NCBI GenBank assembly: GCA_963703075.1
Contig: OY969786.1
Span: forward strand, 4,340,001 to 4,404,000
Direction of reading: 5' to 3'
From: Korobacter sp963703075
Lineage (GTDB): Bacteria; Acidobacteriota; Terriglobia; Terriglobales; Acidobacteriaceae
Length of the DNA stretch: 64,000 nt
Below are positions 54,134 to 63,298 of the stretch, piece after piece (the first letter of the stretch is position 1; the number at the start of each line of letters is the position of its first letter). Under the pieces are notes generated by a model, which saw nothing but the letters and a program-made list of their open reading frames with translations, searched no databases and was not told the DNA's origin. Position numbers and translations under genes: made by a program.

Positions 54134-55429
54134 ATGTCGCGCAAACTCGAGCGGTCCCGCGCCCTGCAAAAGCGAGCCGAAGCACTGATCCCCGGAGGCG
54201 TGAACTCGCCCGTCCGCGCATTTCGCGCCGTCGGCAGCGAGCCGCCGATCGTGGCGCGCGGCGAAGGAGCGCGGATTTACGATGTGGATGGCAATGTGTA
54301 CATCGATTACGTCCTCTCATGGGGGCCGCTCATTCTTGGCCATGCCTTTACCCCGGTGATCAACGCCATCGAGAAAGCAGCCGAGCACGGCACCAGTTTC
54401 GGTGCCTCCACTCCGTCGGAGGCGGACCTGGCGGAAGCTGTGGTGCACGCCATGCCCGCCATCGAGAAGCTGCGCTTCGTCAGCTCGGGAACGGAAGCGA
54501 CTATGTCGGCCATCCGACTGGCGCGCGGGTTCACCAATCGCAAGTACATCGTCAAGTTCGAAGGCTGTTACCACGGGCATAGCGACTCGCTGCTGGTGAA
54601 AGCCGGATCCGGGGTAGCAACCCTTGGGATTCCGGGCTCGGCCGGCGTTCCCGACGAGCTCGCGCAACTCACGCTGGCGTTGCCCTACAACCACGTGCCT
54701 GCGGTCGAACAGGCGTTCGCGAAATTCAAAGGGCAGATTGCCTGCGTGATTGTGGAACCCATTGTCGGCAACATGGGGTGCGTGCCGCCTGCTCCCGGCT
54801 ATCTCCAGGCGCTGCAGGAAATCACGGCGCGCGATGGCGCCCTGCTGATCGTGGATGAAGTGATGACCGGTTTCCGCGTCGCCTACGGTGGGGCGCAGGA
54901 ACTCTATGGGCTAAAGCCCGATCTCGTTACCCTCGGCAAAATCATCGGCGGAGGTCTGCCGGTTGCCGCCTATGGCGGGCGCGCCGAGATCATGGATAAG
55001 ATCGCGCCCCTTGGGCCCGTCTACCAGGCGGGGACTTTATCCGGGAATCCGCTCGCCATGGCGGCCGGATTAGCCATGCTCTGCCACCTGCGCGACAACC
55101 AGAGCGAAATCTATCCGCGTCTCGATCAGCTCAGCGCCGATCTCGTAAACCGTGTGCTCGACGCCGCGCGCGAAGCGGATGTCGCTGTGACCGCCAATCG
55201 CGTCGGCTCCATGTTCACCTGGTTCTTCACCGACCGCAAAGTCACGGATTGGGACACCGCGGCGACTTGTGACACGAAGAAATTCGGCCGCTTCCATGCC
55301 GCCATGCTCGATGCGGGAGTCTGGCTGCCGCCTGCGCAGTTCGAAGCCGCATTCCTCTCCGCTGCCCACACGGAGCAGGACATCGACGATACAGTGGCCG
55401 CCGCACGCGAGGCGTTCGCGACCGCATAG
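54134..55429 (+). CDS. hemL: Glutamate-1-semialdehyde 2,1-aminomutase
   Basis: 431 residues from ATG 54134, with GAGG 9 bases before. It forms 5-aminolevulinate from glutamate semialdehyde in the C5 tetrapyrrole path. IPGGVNSPVRAF at the start, RFVSSGTEATMSAIRLARG, CYHGHSDSLLVKAGSG, DEVMTGFRVAYGGAQ, and the PLP lysine K269 in TLGKIIGGGLPVAAYGG are all present. The partner gltX and hemA genes are not nearby. Confidence 0.97.
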   Translation: MSRKLERSRALQKRAEALIPGGVNSPVRAFRAVGSEPPIVARGEGARIYDVDGNVYIDYVLSWGPLILGHAFTPVINAIEKAAEHGTSFGASTPSEADLAEAVVHAMPAIEKLRFVSSGTEATMSAIRLARGFTNRKYIVKFEGCYHGHSDSLLVKAGSGVATLGIPGSAGVPDELAQLTLALPYNHVPAVEQAFAKFKGQIACVIVEPIVGNMGCVPPAPGYLQALQEITARDGALLIVDEVMTGFRVAYGGAQELYGLKPDLVTLGKIIGGGLPVAAYGGRAEIMDKIAPLGPVYQAGTLSGNPLAMAAGLAMLCHLRDNQSEIYPRLDQLSADLVNRVLDAAREADVAVTANRVGSMFTWFFTDRKVTDWDTAATCDTKKFGRFHAAMLDAGVWLPPAQFEAAFLSAAHTEQDIDDTVAAAREAFATA

Positions 55430-55433
55430 AAGG

Positions 55434-55952
55434 TTACGCGGCGTAAATCTCGCGTCCCTCATCGGCCGACGGTCCGTAGATGGCCGGTACCGAGGCAGAG
55501 AGCAGCCGCAAGTAAACCGTTAGCTGGCCACGGTGGTGGGCGAGATGATTGAGCACCGTGTCGCGGATCATGATGTGACGCGGCCCCTCCATCATCGTCT
55601 TGCCGCGCGCCAGCAGCTTCCAGTTGGTTTGCAAGTGTTCATCGCTGGTGTTTTTCAGCGCCTGGATGGCTTTCTGGGTCGCCGCTTTGTGAGTTTCCAG
55701 GAGCTGCGATTTCTTGATCGCCGGCATGGCGGGTCGCGGTTTGTCCGACGGCGCGATATCCAGTTCGTCGCGGTTCACGATGAAATCTATCCACTCGACC
55801 ATGCTGCCCACCATGTACACCAGGGAGCCCAGTTCCATCGACTTGTCGTGCGGCTTCCACTGGTCTTGTCCTTCGGGAACGCGCTCCAGGACTTTGCGGG
55901 TTGCGTCGGCGTCGCGCTCGATGTCGGCGATCAACAGCTCCGTCAATTTCAT
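55434..55952 (-). CDS. DinB family protein
   Basis: 172 residues from the ATG at 55952, with GGAGGG about 6 bases before. It is a four-helix bundle of the DinB/YfiT type: MKLTELLIADIERDADATRKVLERVPEG, GSLVYMVGSMVEWIDFIV and the C-terminal RDTVLNHLAHHRGQLTVYLRLLSASVPAIYGPSADE. The H-x3-H pair at LAHHRGQ and the usual upstream His positions would bind a metal, but the first family His appears replaced (LGSLVYMVG rather than xHxxH), so metal binding may be incomplete. It converges on hemL with a 4-base gap. Confidence 0.88.
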   Translation of the reverse strand: MKLTELLIADIERDADATRKVLERVPEGQDQWKPHDKSMELGSLVYMVGSMVEWIDFIVNRDELDIAPSDKPRPAMPAIKKSQLLETHKAATQKAIQALKNTSDEHLQTNWKLLARGKTMMEGPRHIMIRDTVLNHLAHHRGQLTVYLRLLSASVPAIYGPSADEGREIYAA

Positions 55953-56148
55953 CGGGTACCCTCCGAGCATTTGGTTGCGAGTCTTGATTTCCGGGTTGGC
56001 GAGCGCTTGCGGACAGATTCGCGACGCGGAATGGCGCGACGGGGAGATGGGCTGCTGGTGAGGTGGGAAATTAGGCAGTTACCCCCAGTCGTCGTAGTCC
56101 CTTTGCCCGGATTGCCTCGACGCGCCTTTCTGGTTAGTATCCGGAACA

Positions 56149-57189
56149 GTGGCCCAAGGCGAAAAATCCGAGGAGCGCGAGCGCATCGTTTCGGCGATTC
56201 CAGTCGAAGACGATTCCTCGTTCGAGCTCAAGCTGCGCCCGCAGTGGCTGCGCGAATTTATCGGGCAACAGAAGGTTAAGGAGAATCTTTCGGTTGCAAT
56301 CGAGGCAGCGCGCTCGCGTGGCGAAGCTCTCGATCATGTGCTGCTGTATGGTCCTCCGGGATTGGGCAAGACAACTTTGGCGAACATCATTGCCAATGAA
56401 ATGCAGGCGCAGTTCCAGCAGACCTCGGGGCCAACGCTGCAGATCAAGGGCGACCTTACCGCCATCCTGACAAACGTTCGCGACAAGCAGGTGCTCTTTA
56501 TCGACGAAGTGCACCGGCTGCAGCCTGCGCTGGAAGAATTGCTGTACTCCGCGGTCGAGGACTACAAGCTCGACATCATTATTGGGCAGGGGCCGTCGGC
56601 ACGGACCCACACTATCGACGTAGCGCCGTTTACCCTGGTGGCCGCGACGACCCGGGCGGGACTGCTCTCCGCACCGCTGCGCTCGCGCTTCGGTATTGTT
56701 TTGCGGTTGGAGTTCTATACCACCGAGGACCTGAAGGTCATCCTTTTGCGCTCGGCGGAAATTCTTGGGGTGGAAATCGACGACTCCGGCGCGGCGGAAA
56801 TTGCAACCCGCTGCCGGGGTACACCCCGTATCGCCAACCGTCTTCTGCGCCGGGTTCGGGATTACGCCCAAGTGCGCGGAGCGGGCAAGATCGACCGGCC
56901 TACCGCGCAGGCAGCGCTCGAGATGCTGGAAGTGGACCAGCACGGTTTCGACGAGGTCGATCGCCGCCTGATGTTGACGATTATCGAGAAGTACCAGGGC
57001 GGTCCGGTGGGGCTTAATACTCTGGCAGCGTCATTGGCCGAGGAAACCGATGCGATTGAGGAAATTTACGAGCCTTTTTTGATCCAGTTGGGCTTTCTCG
57101 ACCGTACTCCACGAGGAAGAGTGGCAACGCATTTGGCTTATCAATACTTCAAATTGAAGCCGCCGCGAAAGCAGGATAGTCTGTTCTAG
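56149..57189 (+). CDS. ruvB: Holliday junction branch migration ATPase RuvB
   Basis: 346 residues from GTG 56149. Motifs: LRPQWLREFIGQQKVKENLSVAIEAA, Walker A LLYGPPGLGKTTLANII (residues 66-82), Walker B VLFIDEVHRL, sensor AATTRAGLLSAPLRSRFG, and a winged-helix end with GGPVGLNTLAASLAEETDAIEEIYEPFLIQLGFLDRTPRGR. RuvB drives branch migration with RuvA. ruvA and ruvC are not adjacent. A short hypothetical gene follows after 34 bases. Confidence 0.97.
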   Translation: MAQGEKSEERERIVSAIPVEDDSSFELKLRPQWLREFIGQQKVKENLSVAIEAARSRGEALDHVLLYGPPGLGKTTLANIIANEMQAQFQQTSGPTLQIKGDLTAILTNVRDKQVLFIDEVHRLQPALEELLYSAVEDYKLDIIIGQGPSARTHTIDVAPFTLVAATTRAGLLSAPLRSRFGIVLRLEFYTTEDLKVILLRSAEILGVEIDDSGAAEIATRCRGTPRIANRLLRRVRDYAQVRGAGKIDRPTAQAALEMLEVDQHGFDEVDRRLMLTIIEKYQGGPVGLNTLAASLAEETDAIEEIYEPFLIQLGFLDRTPRGRVATHLAYQYFKLKPPRKQDSLF

Positions 57190-57223
57190 GTAGACGAATC
57201 GGGGCAACGCCAGGAGAGCGGGA

Positions 57224-57619
57224 ATGTCGGGAATGCAACGGCCGGTAAAAATCCAAAATCGCGATCAAGAGACCCCGCTCTATCTCTGCGCCTTTTCGGG
57301 TGACGTTCCCCCAGAACAAATTGCGCGCCTGGGCGCGGCCCTCGGCCGGATGCCCATGCTGCACGAAGCCTATCTTTGCGAAACCAACGATCAGCCGAAT
57401 CGCCCCGAGAATGCCGATCCGATCCTGGTGCTGGTCGTCGATAAGGACCAGGAAGCCAGCGTTACCACCTATGCTGAATCCCTTGTGCGCCGCCTATTCC
57501 CAGAGGGTCCTCACTTTGAGATGTGGATCGCCGCCGAGAATTCCACTGTGGTGGTCGATGTGAAGAAGGTCTCGAAGCCAATGGATCTGTTTCCCGCCGG
57601 CTTGACCTGGCGGATGTAG
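57224..57619 (+). CDS. Hypothetical protein, 131 aa, possibly SseB C-terminal-like
   Basis: Soluble, strand-helix alternating product: ETPLYLCAFSGDVPPEQIARLGAALGRMPMLHEAYLCE, DPILVLVVDKDQEASVTTYAESLVRRLFPEGPHFEMWIAAE. The pattern of V-L-V-V-D, a helix and a final strand (FEMWIAAENSTVVVDV) resembles the C-terminal domain of SseB-like proteins, but this is weak. It has no signal peptide. It sits between ruvB and an exported hydrolase-like gene on the same strand. I cannot give a role. Confidence 0.6.
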   Translation: MSGMQRPVKIQNRDQETPLYLCAFSGDVPPEQIARLGAALGRMPMLHEAYLCETNDQPNRPENADPILVLVVDKDQEASVTTYAESLVRRLFPEGPHFEMWIAAENSTVVVDVKKVSKPMDLFPAGLTWRM

Positions 57620-57648
57620 TTCGCGCTTCGCATGCTATTCTTCCGCGC

Positions 57649-59670
57649 ATGCGGCTCTGTCGTCTCGTCGCGCCTCTCCTGTTGATTCTGTGCGCCTGCG
57701 CGGTTTCGTCCGAAGCCCGCGTCACCCGCGTCGTAATTGCCTCCCGTGCCGATGTCCTGGACGGGAAACAGTTTGGGGATGCGGGCGCCTATGAACGCAT
57801 CACGGGAAAGGTTTACTTCGCGCTCCCGGTTGCCAACCCCCACAATCGGCAAATCGTTGATCTTTCGAACGCCGTGAATTTGAAGGACGGCGAAGTGGAA
57901 GTCTCCGCCGACTTCATCGCCGTGCGTCCCAAGGATCCGCAAAAGGGCAACGGCTCCATGCTGTTGGAAGTCCCCAACCGTGGCCATTCGCGCATCCTGA
58001 CCTTGGTAGACGGCGGACGTGAGGATTTGAGCGATGCGGGGGACGGGTGGTTCCTTCGCCATGGCTTCACCATCGTAAGTCTTGGTTGGCAGTGGGATAC
58101 GGTGGGTGCAGATGCGCTGCGGCTCTTCACTCCCATCGCCAAAGAGGGCGGTAAGACCATCACCGGTCTGCTGCGCGGCGACCTCATGCCGTCGAAGATC
58201 ATGAGCGAGATCCCGCTTGGGCACTTGATCACCGGCAACATGGGCGGCACGGAATATGCGGTGGCAGCTCCCGACGATCCGCGAAACGTGCTCACCGTGC
58301 GGGACTCGCGCGATGCCGCTCGTACGGTCGTTCCGCGCGATCAGTGGCAGTTCGCGCGCATGGTGGACGGCAAGCTCACGCCGAGCGACCGTTTCATTTC
58401 TCTGAAGGGCGGTTTTCAGCCCGGCAAACTTTACGAGTACGTATATGTCGTGGCCGATCCGGTGATCGCTGGGGCCGGCTTCGCGGTGGTCCGCGACTTC
58501 GCTTCCTATTCCAAGCGTGCACCCAACGCGGTGACGCCCGTACAGCGTGTGGTCGCGGAAGGCATCTCGCAGAATGGCCGCTTCCTGCGCGATTTCCTCT
58601 ATGAGGGTTTCAATGCCGACGAAGACGGCCGCATCGCTCTCGATGGCGTTCTCGCCCACGTCGCCGGAGCGGGGCGTGGCAGCTTCAACTATCGCTTTGC
58701 GCAACCCTCGCGCGATGCGCAACCCACCTCTGCCGTCTTTTTTCCCACCGACATTTTTCCCTTCACCGATCGCGATGAGACTGATCCGGTGACGAAAGAG
58801 AAAGGGGGATTGCTGGATCGCGCGGTGGCGGAAAAAGTGGTGCCGAAAATCTTCCTTTCAAATACCTCGTACGAGTATTGGGGCCGCGTTGCCGCCTTGA
58901 TCCATGTGAGTGCCGATGGAAAGCACGATGCCGCGATCTCGAACGATGTTCGTATCTATCACTTAACGGGCTTGCAGCACTTCTCCGGATCGTTTCCGCC
59001 GGTGACAGGGAAAGGTGACTTGATGGGGCAGCAGCCACAATCGCCGATTCCAGTGAAGTATTTGTGGCGGGCGATGATCGCGAATATCGACGCTTGGGTC
59101 CGTGATATCAATAAGTTGCCGCCCCCGAGCAGCTATCCGACGCTGAAGGATCGGAATCTGGTTCCCTTGGCAAAGTATGCGTTTCCGGCGCTTCCGGGGA
59201 TTCAACGGCCGAGTGAGGCGAATGCCGCCTATCGTATTGATTTTGGAGCGGGTTGGCGCGATGGAATCCTGAGCCTGGAGCCGCCGAAAGTTGGGAAAGC
59301 GTTCCCCGTGCTGGTGCCGCAAGTGGATAGCGACGGCAACGAACGCGATGGGGTGCGTTTGCCGGAAATCACCGTGCCGCTGGCGACGTATACCGGTTGG
59401 AATCTAAGAGATCCGTCGATTGGCGCGCCGAGCCAGAGAGTGGCATTTGAGGGGTCATTTATCCCTTTTGCCAAGACCGCTGCGGAGCGGCAGAAGTCGG
59501 GCGATCCGCGGCCCTCGATTGCGGAGCGTTATCATGATCGCGAGGACTACCTGCAACGATATAAGAACGCGGTAGATAGCCTCGTGAACCAGCATTGGAT
59601 CCTGCCCGAAGACCGGGATGCAGCGGTGCATCGCGGGGAACTGGAGTGGGTGGAAGCAACCAAGCCATGA
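57649..59670 (+). CDS. Exported alpha/beta hydrolase domain-containing protein
   Basis: I chose ATG 57649, since the product then starts with a signal peptide (LCRLVAPLLLILCACAVSSEA). 673 residues. It begins RVTRVVIASRADVLDGKQFGDAGAYERITGKVYFAL and contains LEVPNRGHSRIL and VSLGWQWDTVG, a layout known for large uncharacterised proteins annotated as alpha/beta hydrolase domain-containing in Acidobacteriota and actinobacteria. I see no clear G-x-S-x-G nucleophile elbow; GHISQNG-type segments (AEGISQNGRFLRDF, about 300) may replace it. Its stop overlaps ispE by 4 bases. Confidence 0.78.
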   Translation: MRLCRLVAPLLLILCACAVSSEARVTRVVIASRADVLDGKQFGDAGAYERITGKVYFALPVANPHNRQIVDLSNAVNLKDGEVEVSADFIAVRPKDPQKGNGSMLLEVPNRGHSRILTLVDGGREDLSDAGDGWFLRHGFTIVSLGWQWDTVGADALRLFTPIAKEGGKTITGLLRGDLMPSKIMSEIPLGHLITGNMGGTEYAVAAPDDPRNVLTVRDSRDAARTVVPRDQWQFARMVDGKLTPSDRFISLKGGFQPGKLYEYVYVVADPVIAGAGFAVVRDFASYSKRAPNAVTPVQRVVAEGISQNGRFLRDFLYEGFNADEDGRIALDGVLAHVAGAGRGSFNYRFAQPSRDAQPTSAVFFPTDIFPFTDRDETDPVTKEKGGLLDRAVAEKVVPKIFLSNTSYEYWGRVAALIHVSADGKHDAAISNDVRIYHLTGLQHFSGSFPPVTGKGDLMGQQPQSPIPVKYLWRAMIANIDAWVRDINKLPPPSSYPTLKDRNLVPLAKYAFPALPGIQRPSEANAAYRIDFGAGWRDGILSLEPPKVGKAFPVLVPQVDSDGNERDGVRLPEITVPLATYTGWNLRDPSIGAPSQRVAFEGSFIPFAKTAAERQKSGDPRPSIAERYHDREDYLQRYKNAVDSLVNQHWILPEDRDAAVHRGELEWVEATKP

Positions 59671-60612
59671 CCGTTGTCCGTTCGTACGCTAAGATCAACA
59701 TTGGATTGAAGATAGGGGCGCGCCGCCCGGACGGGTTCCATGCTCTCCGCACCCTTTATACGACGATTGCGCTGAGTGAACGCGTACGGGTGGAAGTGGC
59801 TGAGGGCGCAGGGGTTACGATCCACTGCGAAGACCCGCGCGTGCCCTGCGACGAAACCAACACCTGCCATCGCGCCGCAACGATGGTCGCTCGAGGCGTT
59901 GGGCAAGCAGGCTAAAGTCAATATTTTCATCGAGAAACAGCTGCCGGTGCAGGGCGGCCTGGGGGCGGCATCGGGCAACGCAGTCGCAACGATTTTCGCG
60001 CTCGAAAACGAGCTAAAAACGACGTTATCTGACCCAGAACGAGCGAAAATCGCGGCAAGAATCGGATCGGATTTGAACCTCTTTTTGTATGGGGGGTTGG
60101 TTCTGGGAACGGGTCGGGGAGAAGAGGTTTGGCCGTTGTCGGACCTGCCGTCGTTGCCGCTGGTGATCGTGACGCCGGAGGTGGGCGTATCGACGCCCAA
60201 GGCGTTTGCCGCGTGGGATCAATTGACCGCGCCAGAGGGGTCCGATACAATCAGTGAGTTCGATCATGCAGTGTATGCATGGTTGGGCTCTACAGTTAGA
60301 TCCGGTGTTCCCGCGTTGCGCGGGGACCGGGTTGAGACACTGCTTCTCGACCTTGTCCGAACCGGGATTTCGAACGACTTCGAATGCGTTGTCTTTCCAG
60401 AAATTCCCGTATTACGAGAGGTCAAGTGTGCGCTGGAGCGCGAAGGCGCGGCGTACGCATCGCTGTCGGGTTCAGGTTCAGCCTTGTATGGGTTGTTCCG
60501 CACCGCCGAAGAAGCGTCGCGGGCGGCGTCAAGCTTGAGCGCCGCGGGGATGAAGGCGGTGGCGACGCGGACGTTGCCCCGTGAAGAGTATTGGGCGGGG
60601 ATGGTGGAGTAG
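59667..60612 (+). CDS. ispE: 4-diphosphocytidyl-2-C-methyl-D-erythritol kinase with an internal frameshift
   Basis: GHMP kinase of the MEP isoprenoid path. The start (SYAKINIGLKIGARRPDGFHALRTLYTTIAL) is in one frame and ends at a stop after GVGQAG at 59913. The rest, ALGKQAKVNIFIEKQLPVQGGLGAASGNA (the GHMP ATP loop) to the C-terminal SLSGSGSALYGLFR, is in the next frame. One extra base near 59886-59895 explains the break. Repaired, it is 314 residues, normal for the family. As MEP-path IspE is usually essential, a sequence error is likelier than a true loss. It overlaps the upstream gene by 4 bases and precedes tRNA-Gln and prs, a common order. Confidence 0.85.
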
Positions 60613-60686
60613 GGGGCGTCAGCCGTCCGCTATCCGCTATCGGGTAAGGCAGGTGGTGTTTACCGGATGGCCGACCGCGGAGAGCG

Positions 60687-60725
60687 TTTGTTGGGCGATC
60701 GACTAATGGTAGGTCAAGTGCCTTT
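60687..60725 (+). repeat. 39-bp exact duplicate of the tRNA-Gln 5' half
   Basis: TTTGTTGGGCGATCGACTAA then TGGTAGGTCAAGTGCCTTT matches 60788-60826 at every base, 101 bases upstream. It covers the acceptor 5' strand, the D arm and the anticodon stem, and stops within the anticodon loop. The two copies enclose 62 bases of unique sequence. It cannot make a full tRNA. Confidence 0.85.
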
Positions 60726-60792
60726 CAGTCCGTCCAGCGGCGGTGCCGCAGGCCGGAGGGGGCGACAGTAGATCAGGGTTCTGATGTTTTGT

Positions 60793-60866
60793 TGGGCGAT
60801 CGACTAATGGTAGGTCAAGTGCCTTTGGAGCACTTTGTCTAGGTTCGAATCCTAGTCGCCCAGCCA
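60793..60866 (+). tRNA. tRNA-Gln (anticodon TTG), CCA encoded
   Basis: Acceptor TGGGCGA (60793-60799) pairs with TCGCCCA (60856-60862), then G and the encoded CCA. The anticodon stem AGTGC/GCACT encloses loop CTTTGGA, giving anticodon TTG (Gln CAA). The T arm is CTAGG-TTCGAAT-CCTAG. It lies between ispE and prs. Its 5' half is duplicated 101 bases upstream. Confidence 0.95.
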
Positions 60867-60894
60867 GAGTTTCGTGACGGTGCAGAAACACAAG

Positions 60895-61310
60895 GTCCTT
60901 CGGCTGCGAACGCGGATGTATTCCGCGTTCTTCGCTCAGGATGACAAGAGGGTAAGAGTTTTGGTTGGGTAGGGGTCCTTCGGCTGCGTTTCGCGATGCG
61001 AAACTTCGCTCAGGATGACAAGAGTTGAAACAGCAGGTCCCCACGGCGCGAAGGCTGCGCCTCGGGATGACAAGAGAAATTTGGGTGTTGCGGGCAGAGT
61101 TGGCGGCTGGCCGCGGGCGAACATCCCCACCCTTCGCGTTTGGCGCTCAGGATGGGGCACCCGGAGATTGAGAAAAACCGGGGAGGGAAAAGACCCCACC
61201 CTTCACGCCAAAGGCGCTCAGGATGGGGCACCCGGAGAGATTGAGAAAAACCTGGGATGGAGAAAGACCCCACCCTTCGCGCCAAAAGCGCTCAGGATGG
61301 GGCACCCGAG
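60895..61310 (+). repeat. Mixed block of repeats A and B upstream of prs
   Basis: Repeat A at 60895-60947, 60975-61022 and a variant at 61035-61075 (CAGCAGGTCCCCACGGCGCG, GGGATGACAAG). Repeat B at 61125-61163, 61194-61235 and 61268-61310 (CCCCACCCTTCGCGCCAAAA, GCGCTCAGGATGGGGCACCC). The three B copies are spaced about 70-74 bases with a partly conserved spacer (GAGATTGAGAAAAAC). The stretch 60867-61387 holds no gene. Confidence 0.8.
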
Positions 61311-61387
61311 AGATCGGCAGTCACGGCGGAAACTTACGACTGGCCAGAAACTGGGCTGGTTCAAACTTCAGCGAGGATGAGGACGTT

Positions 61388-62461
61388 ATGGACACAGCAG
61401 CCAAACCAAGCGCGGTGCAACCTCACAACGCAAGTGCAACCGAAGTAGGAACGATTATTACCGGGGAAAGAAAGCCGAGCACGGACCCGAAGAGCGAGCC
61501 GCGCAAGCCGACGCGGACGCCGGACCCGAAGTTCAAGATTTTTTCCGGAGCGGCCAATGAGCCGCTGGCGCAGGAAATCTGCGCGTTCCTGGGAATTCCG
61601 TTGGGGCAGTCGAAGCTCACCAAGTTTTCCGATGGCGAGATTTACGTCCAGATCCTGGAGAACGTGCGCGGCGGCGACATATTTCTCGTCCAGCCGACGT
61701 GCCATCCGGTGGACCATCACCTGATGCAGTTGCTGCTGATGATTGACGCGCTGAAGCGCGCATCGGCGCGGCGCATCACGACGGTGATTCCGTATTTTGG
61801 CTACGCGCGGCAGGACCGCAAGGACAAGCCGCGGGTACCGGTGAGCGCGAAGCTGGTGGCCGACCTGTTGACGACGGCGGGGGCCGACCGGGCGCTGGTG
61901 GTGGATTTGCACGCGCCGCAGATCCAGGGTTTTTTCAATATCCCGGTCGATCATTTGTTTGGCTCGCCGGTGCTGGTGGATTACTTCAAGAAGCTGGAGC
62001 TGCCGCAGTTAACGGTGGTATCGCCGGATGCGGGCGGCGTGGAGCGGGCAAGGTTCTTCGCGAAGAAGATGGAAGCGGCGCTGGCGATTGTCGATAAGCG
62101 GCGCACGGAAATGAACGTAACCGAGGTGATGAACGTGATCGGCGATGTGGAAGGCCGATCATGCTTGATTCTCGACGACATTATCGACACGGCCGGGACG
62201 CTGGTAAAGACAGCCCAGGCGCTGGTGGATGCGGGGGCGGCGAAAGTTTACGCCTGCGCCTCGCACGCGGTGCTTTCGGGAGAAGCGATTTCGCGGATCT
62301 CGAAGTCGGCACTCACGGAGTTAGTAGTCACGAACACGATTCCCCTGACGGAAGCGGGAAAGAACGAACCCAAGATCAAGGTGCTTTCGATTGCCGGCTT
62401 GATTGCTCGCGCGATCCAGTCGATTCACGAAGAGACCTCCGTCAGCAAACTGTTTTTGTAA
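61388..62461 (+). CDS. prs: Ribose-phosphate pyrophosphokinase
   Basis: 357 residues from ATG 61388, with GAGGA upstream. It makes PRPP from ribose-5-phosphate and ATP for purine, pyrimidine, His and Trp synthesis. The first 45 residues are a non-conserved Pro/Thr/Ser/Lys-rich extension. The core starts KFKIFSGAANEPLAQEICAFLGIPLGQSKLTKFSDGEIYVQI; YFGYARQDRKDKPRVPVSAKL, VVSPDAGGVERARFFAKK and the PRPP loop CLILDDIIDTAGTLVKTAQAL follow. The order prs, rplY, pth is conserved in many bacteria. Confidence 0.96.
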   Translation: MDTAAKPSAVQPHNASATEVGTIITGERKPSTDPKSEPRKPTRTPDPKFKIFSGAANEPLAQEICAFLGIPLGQSKLTKFSDGEIYVQILENVRGGDIFLVQPTCHPVDHHLMQLLLMIDALKRASARRITTVIPYFGYARQDRKDKPRVPVSAKLVADLLTTAGADRALVVDLHAPQIQGFFNIPVDHLFGSPVLVDYFKKLELPQLTVVSPDAGGVERARFFAKKMEAALAIVDKRRTEMNVTEVMNVIGDVEGRSCLILDDIIDTAGTLVKTAQALVDAGAAKVYACASHAVLSGEAISRISKSALTELVVTNTIPLTEAGKNEPKIKVLSIAGLIARAIQSIHEETSVSKLFL

Positions 62462-62473
62462 AGGAACGAGATT

Positions 62474-63178
62474 ATGGCGATTGCAGAAATTGAAGTAGCA
62501 GCACAACCGCGGAAGGCTGGGGGCAAGAACGATGCCCGCCGGGTCCGCAAGACTGGGATGATTCCGGCGGCTGTTTATGGCGCGGGCAAAGATCCCCTGG
62601 CCGTGGCCGTTGATCCGAAGGCGGTGAACAAGATCCTGCGCTCGGAAGCAGGGCACAACACGATTTTCGACCTGGCGGTAAACGGCGGGGCGGAGAAGGT
62701 GATGATCGTGGACTGGCAGTATGAGCCGCTGAAAGGCCACCTGCTGCACGTGGATCTGAAACGCATCGCGATGGACCAAGTGCTGCGGGTAAGCGTGCCG
62801 GTCATCCTGAAGGGAACCCCGGAAGGCGTGAAGACGGAAGGCGGCATCCTGGAGCAATTGATCCGCGAAGTCGAGATCGAGTGCTTGCCGGCAGACATTC
62901 CGGCGGGGATTACGGTGGACGTGAGCAACCTGAAGTTCGGCGAGAACCTGCGCGTGTCCGATTTGGCGCACGACGACAAGATCAAGTTCCTGACCGACGA
63001 AGACCAGATGGTGGCGCACATCACGCACGTGAAGGAAGAAGTGGTGGCGACGCCCGATGCGGTTGCCGCAGAAGCGGGAACTACGCCGGCCGAGCCCGAG
63101 GTCATCAAGAAGGGCAAGACCGACGCCGAAGGCGCCGAGGGCGAAGCAGCCGAGAAAAAGGGCGAGAAGAAGAAGTAG
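62474..63178 (+). CDS. rplY: 50S ribosomal protein L25, CTC form
   Basis: 234 residues from ATG 62474, 12 bases after prs, with AAAGGAACGAG before it. The N-terminal 5S rRNA-binding domain reads AIAEIEVAAQPRKAGGKNDARRVRKTGMIPAAVYGAGKDP. The CTC C-terminal domain follows (VPVILKGTPEGVKTEGGILEQLIREVEIECLPADIPAGITVDVSNLKFGENLRVSDL). The end is an Ala/Glu/Lys-rich tail (AEGAEGEAAEKKGEKKK). CTC is the longer L25, often linked to general stress. Confidence 0.96.
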   Translation: MAIAEIEVAAQPRKAGGKNDARRVRKTGMIPAAVYGAGKDPLAVAVDPKAVNKILRSEAGHNTIFDLAVNGGAEKVMIVDWQYEPLKGHLLHVDLKRIAMDQVLRVSVPVILKGTPEGVKTEGGILEQLIREVEIECLPADIPAGITVDVSNLKFGENLRVSDLAHDDKIKFLTDEDQMVAHITHVKEEVVATPDAVAAEAGTTPAEPEVIKKGKTDAEGAEGEAAEKKGEKKK

Positions 63179-63195
63179 TGCTTCTGACGCGGGGA

Positions 63196-63237
63196 ACAGC
63201 AGGTTGCCGCGTCGCTACGCTTCTCGCAATGACAAGA
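63196..63237 (+). repeat. Repeat A variant between rplY and pth
   Basis: GGAACAGCAGGTTGCCGCGT, CGCTACGCTTCTCGCAATGA, CAAG. Same layout as 26598-26638 but with GCAATGACAAG at the end. Confidence 0.55.
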
Positions 63238-63298
63238 AGAAGCGTTGTTCAACTCGGTTGGCTGCGACGCGGTAACGCTTGATCGATAGGGGAAAGGC

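Noticed and set aside
60703..61044. A minus-strand 113-codon frame across tRNA-Gln
   Set aside because: The middle of it is the reverse complement of the tRNA and the rest is repeat A; a known kind of spurious ORF.
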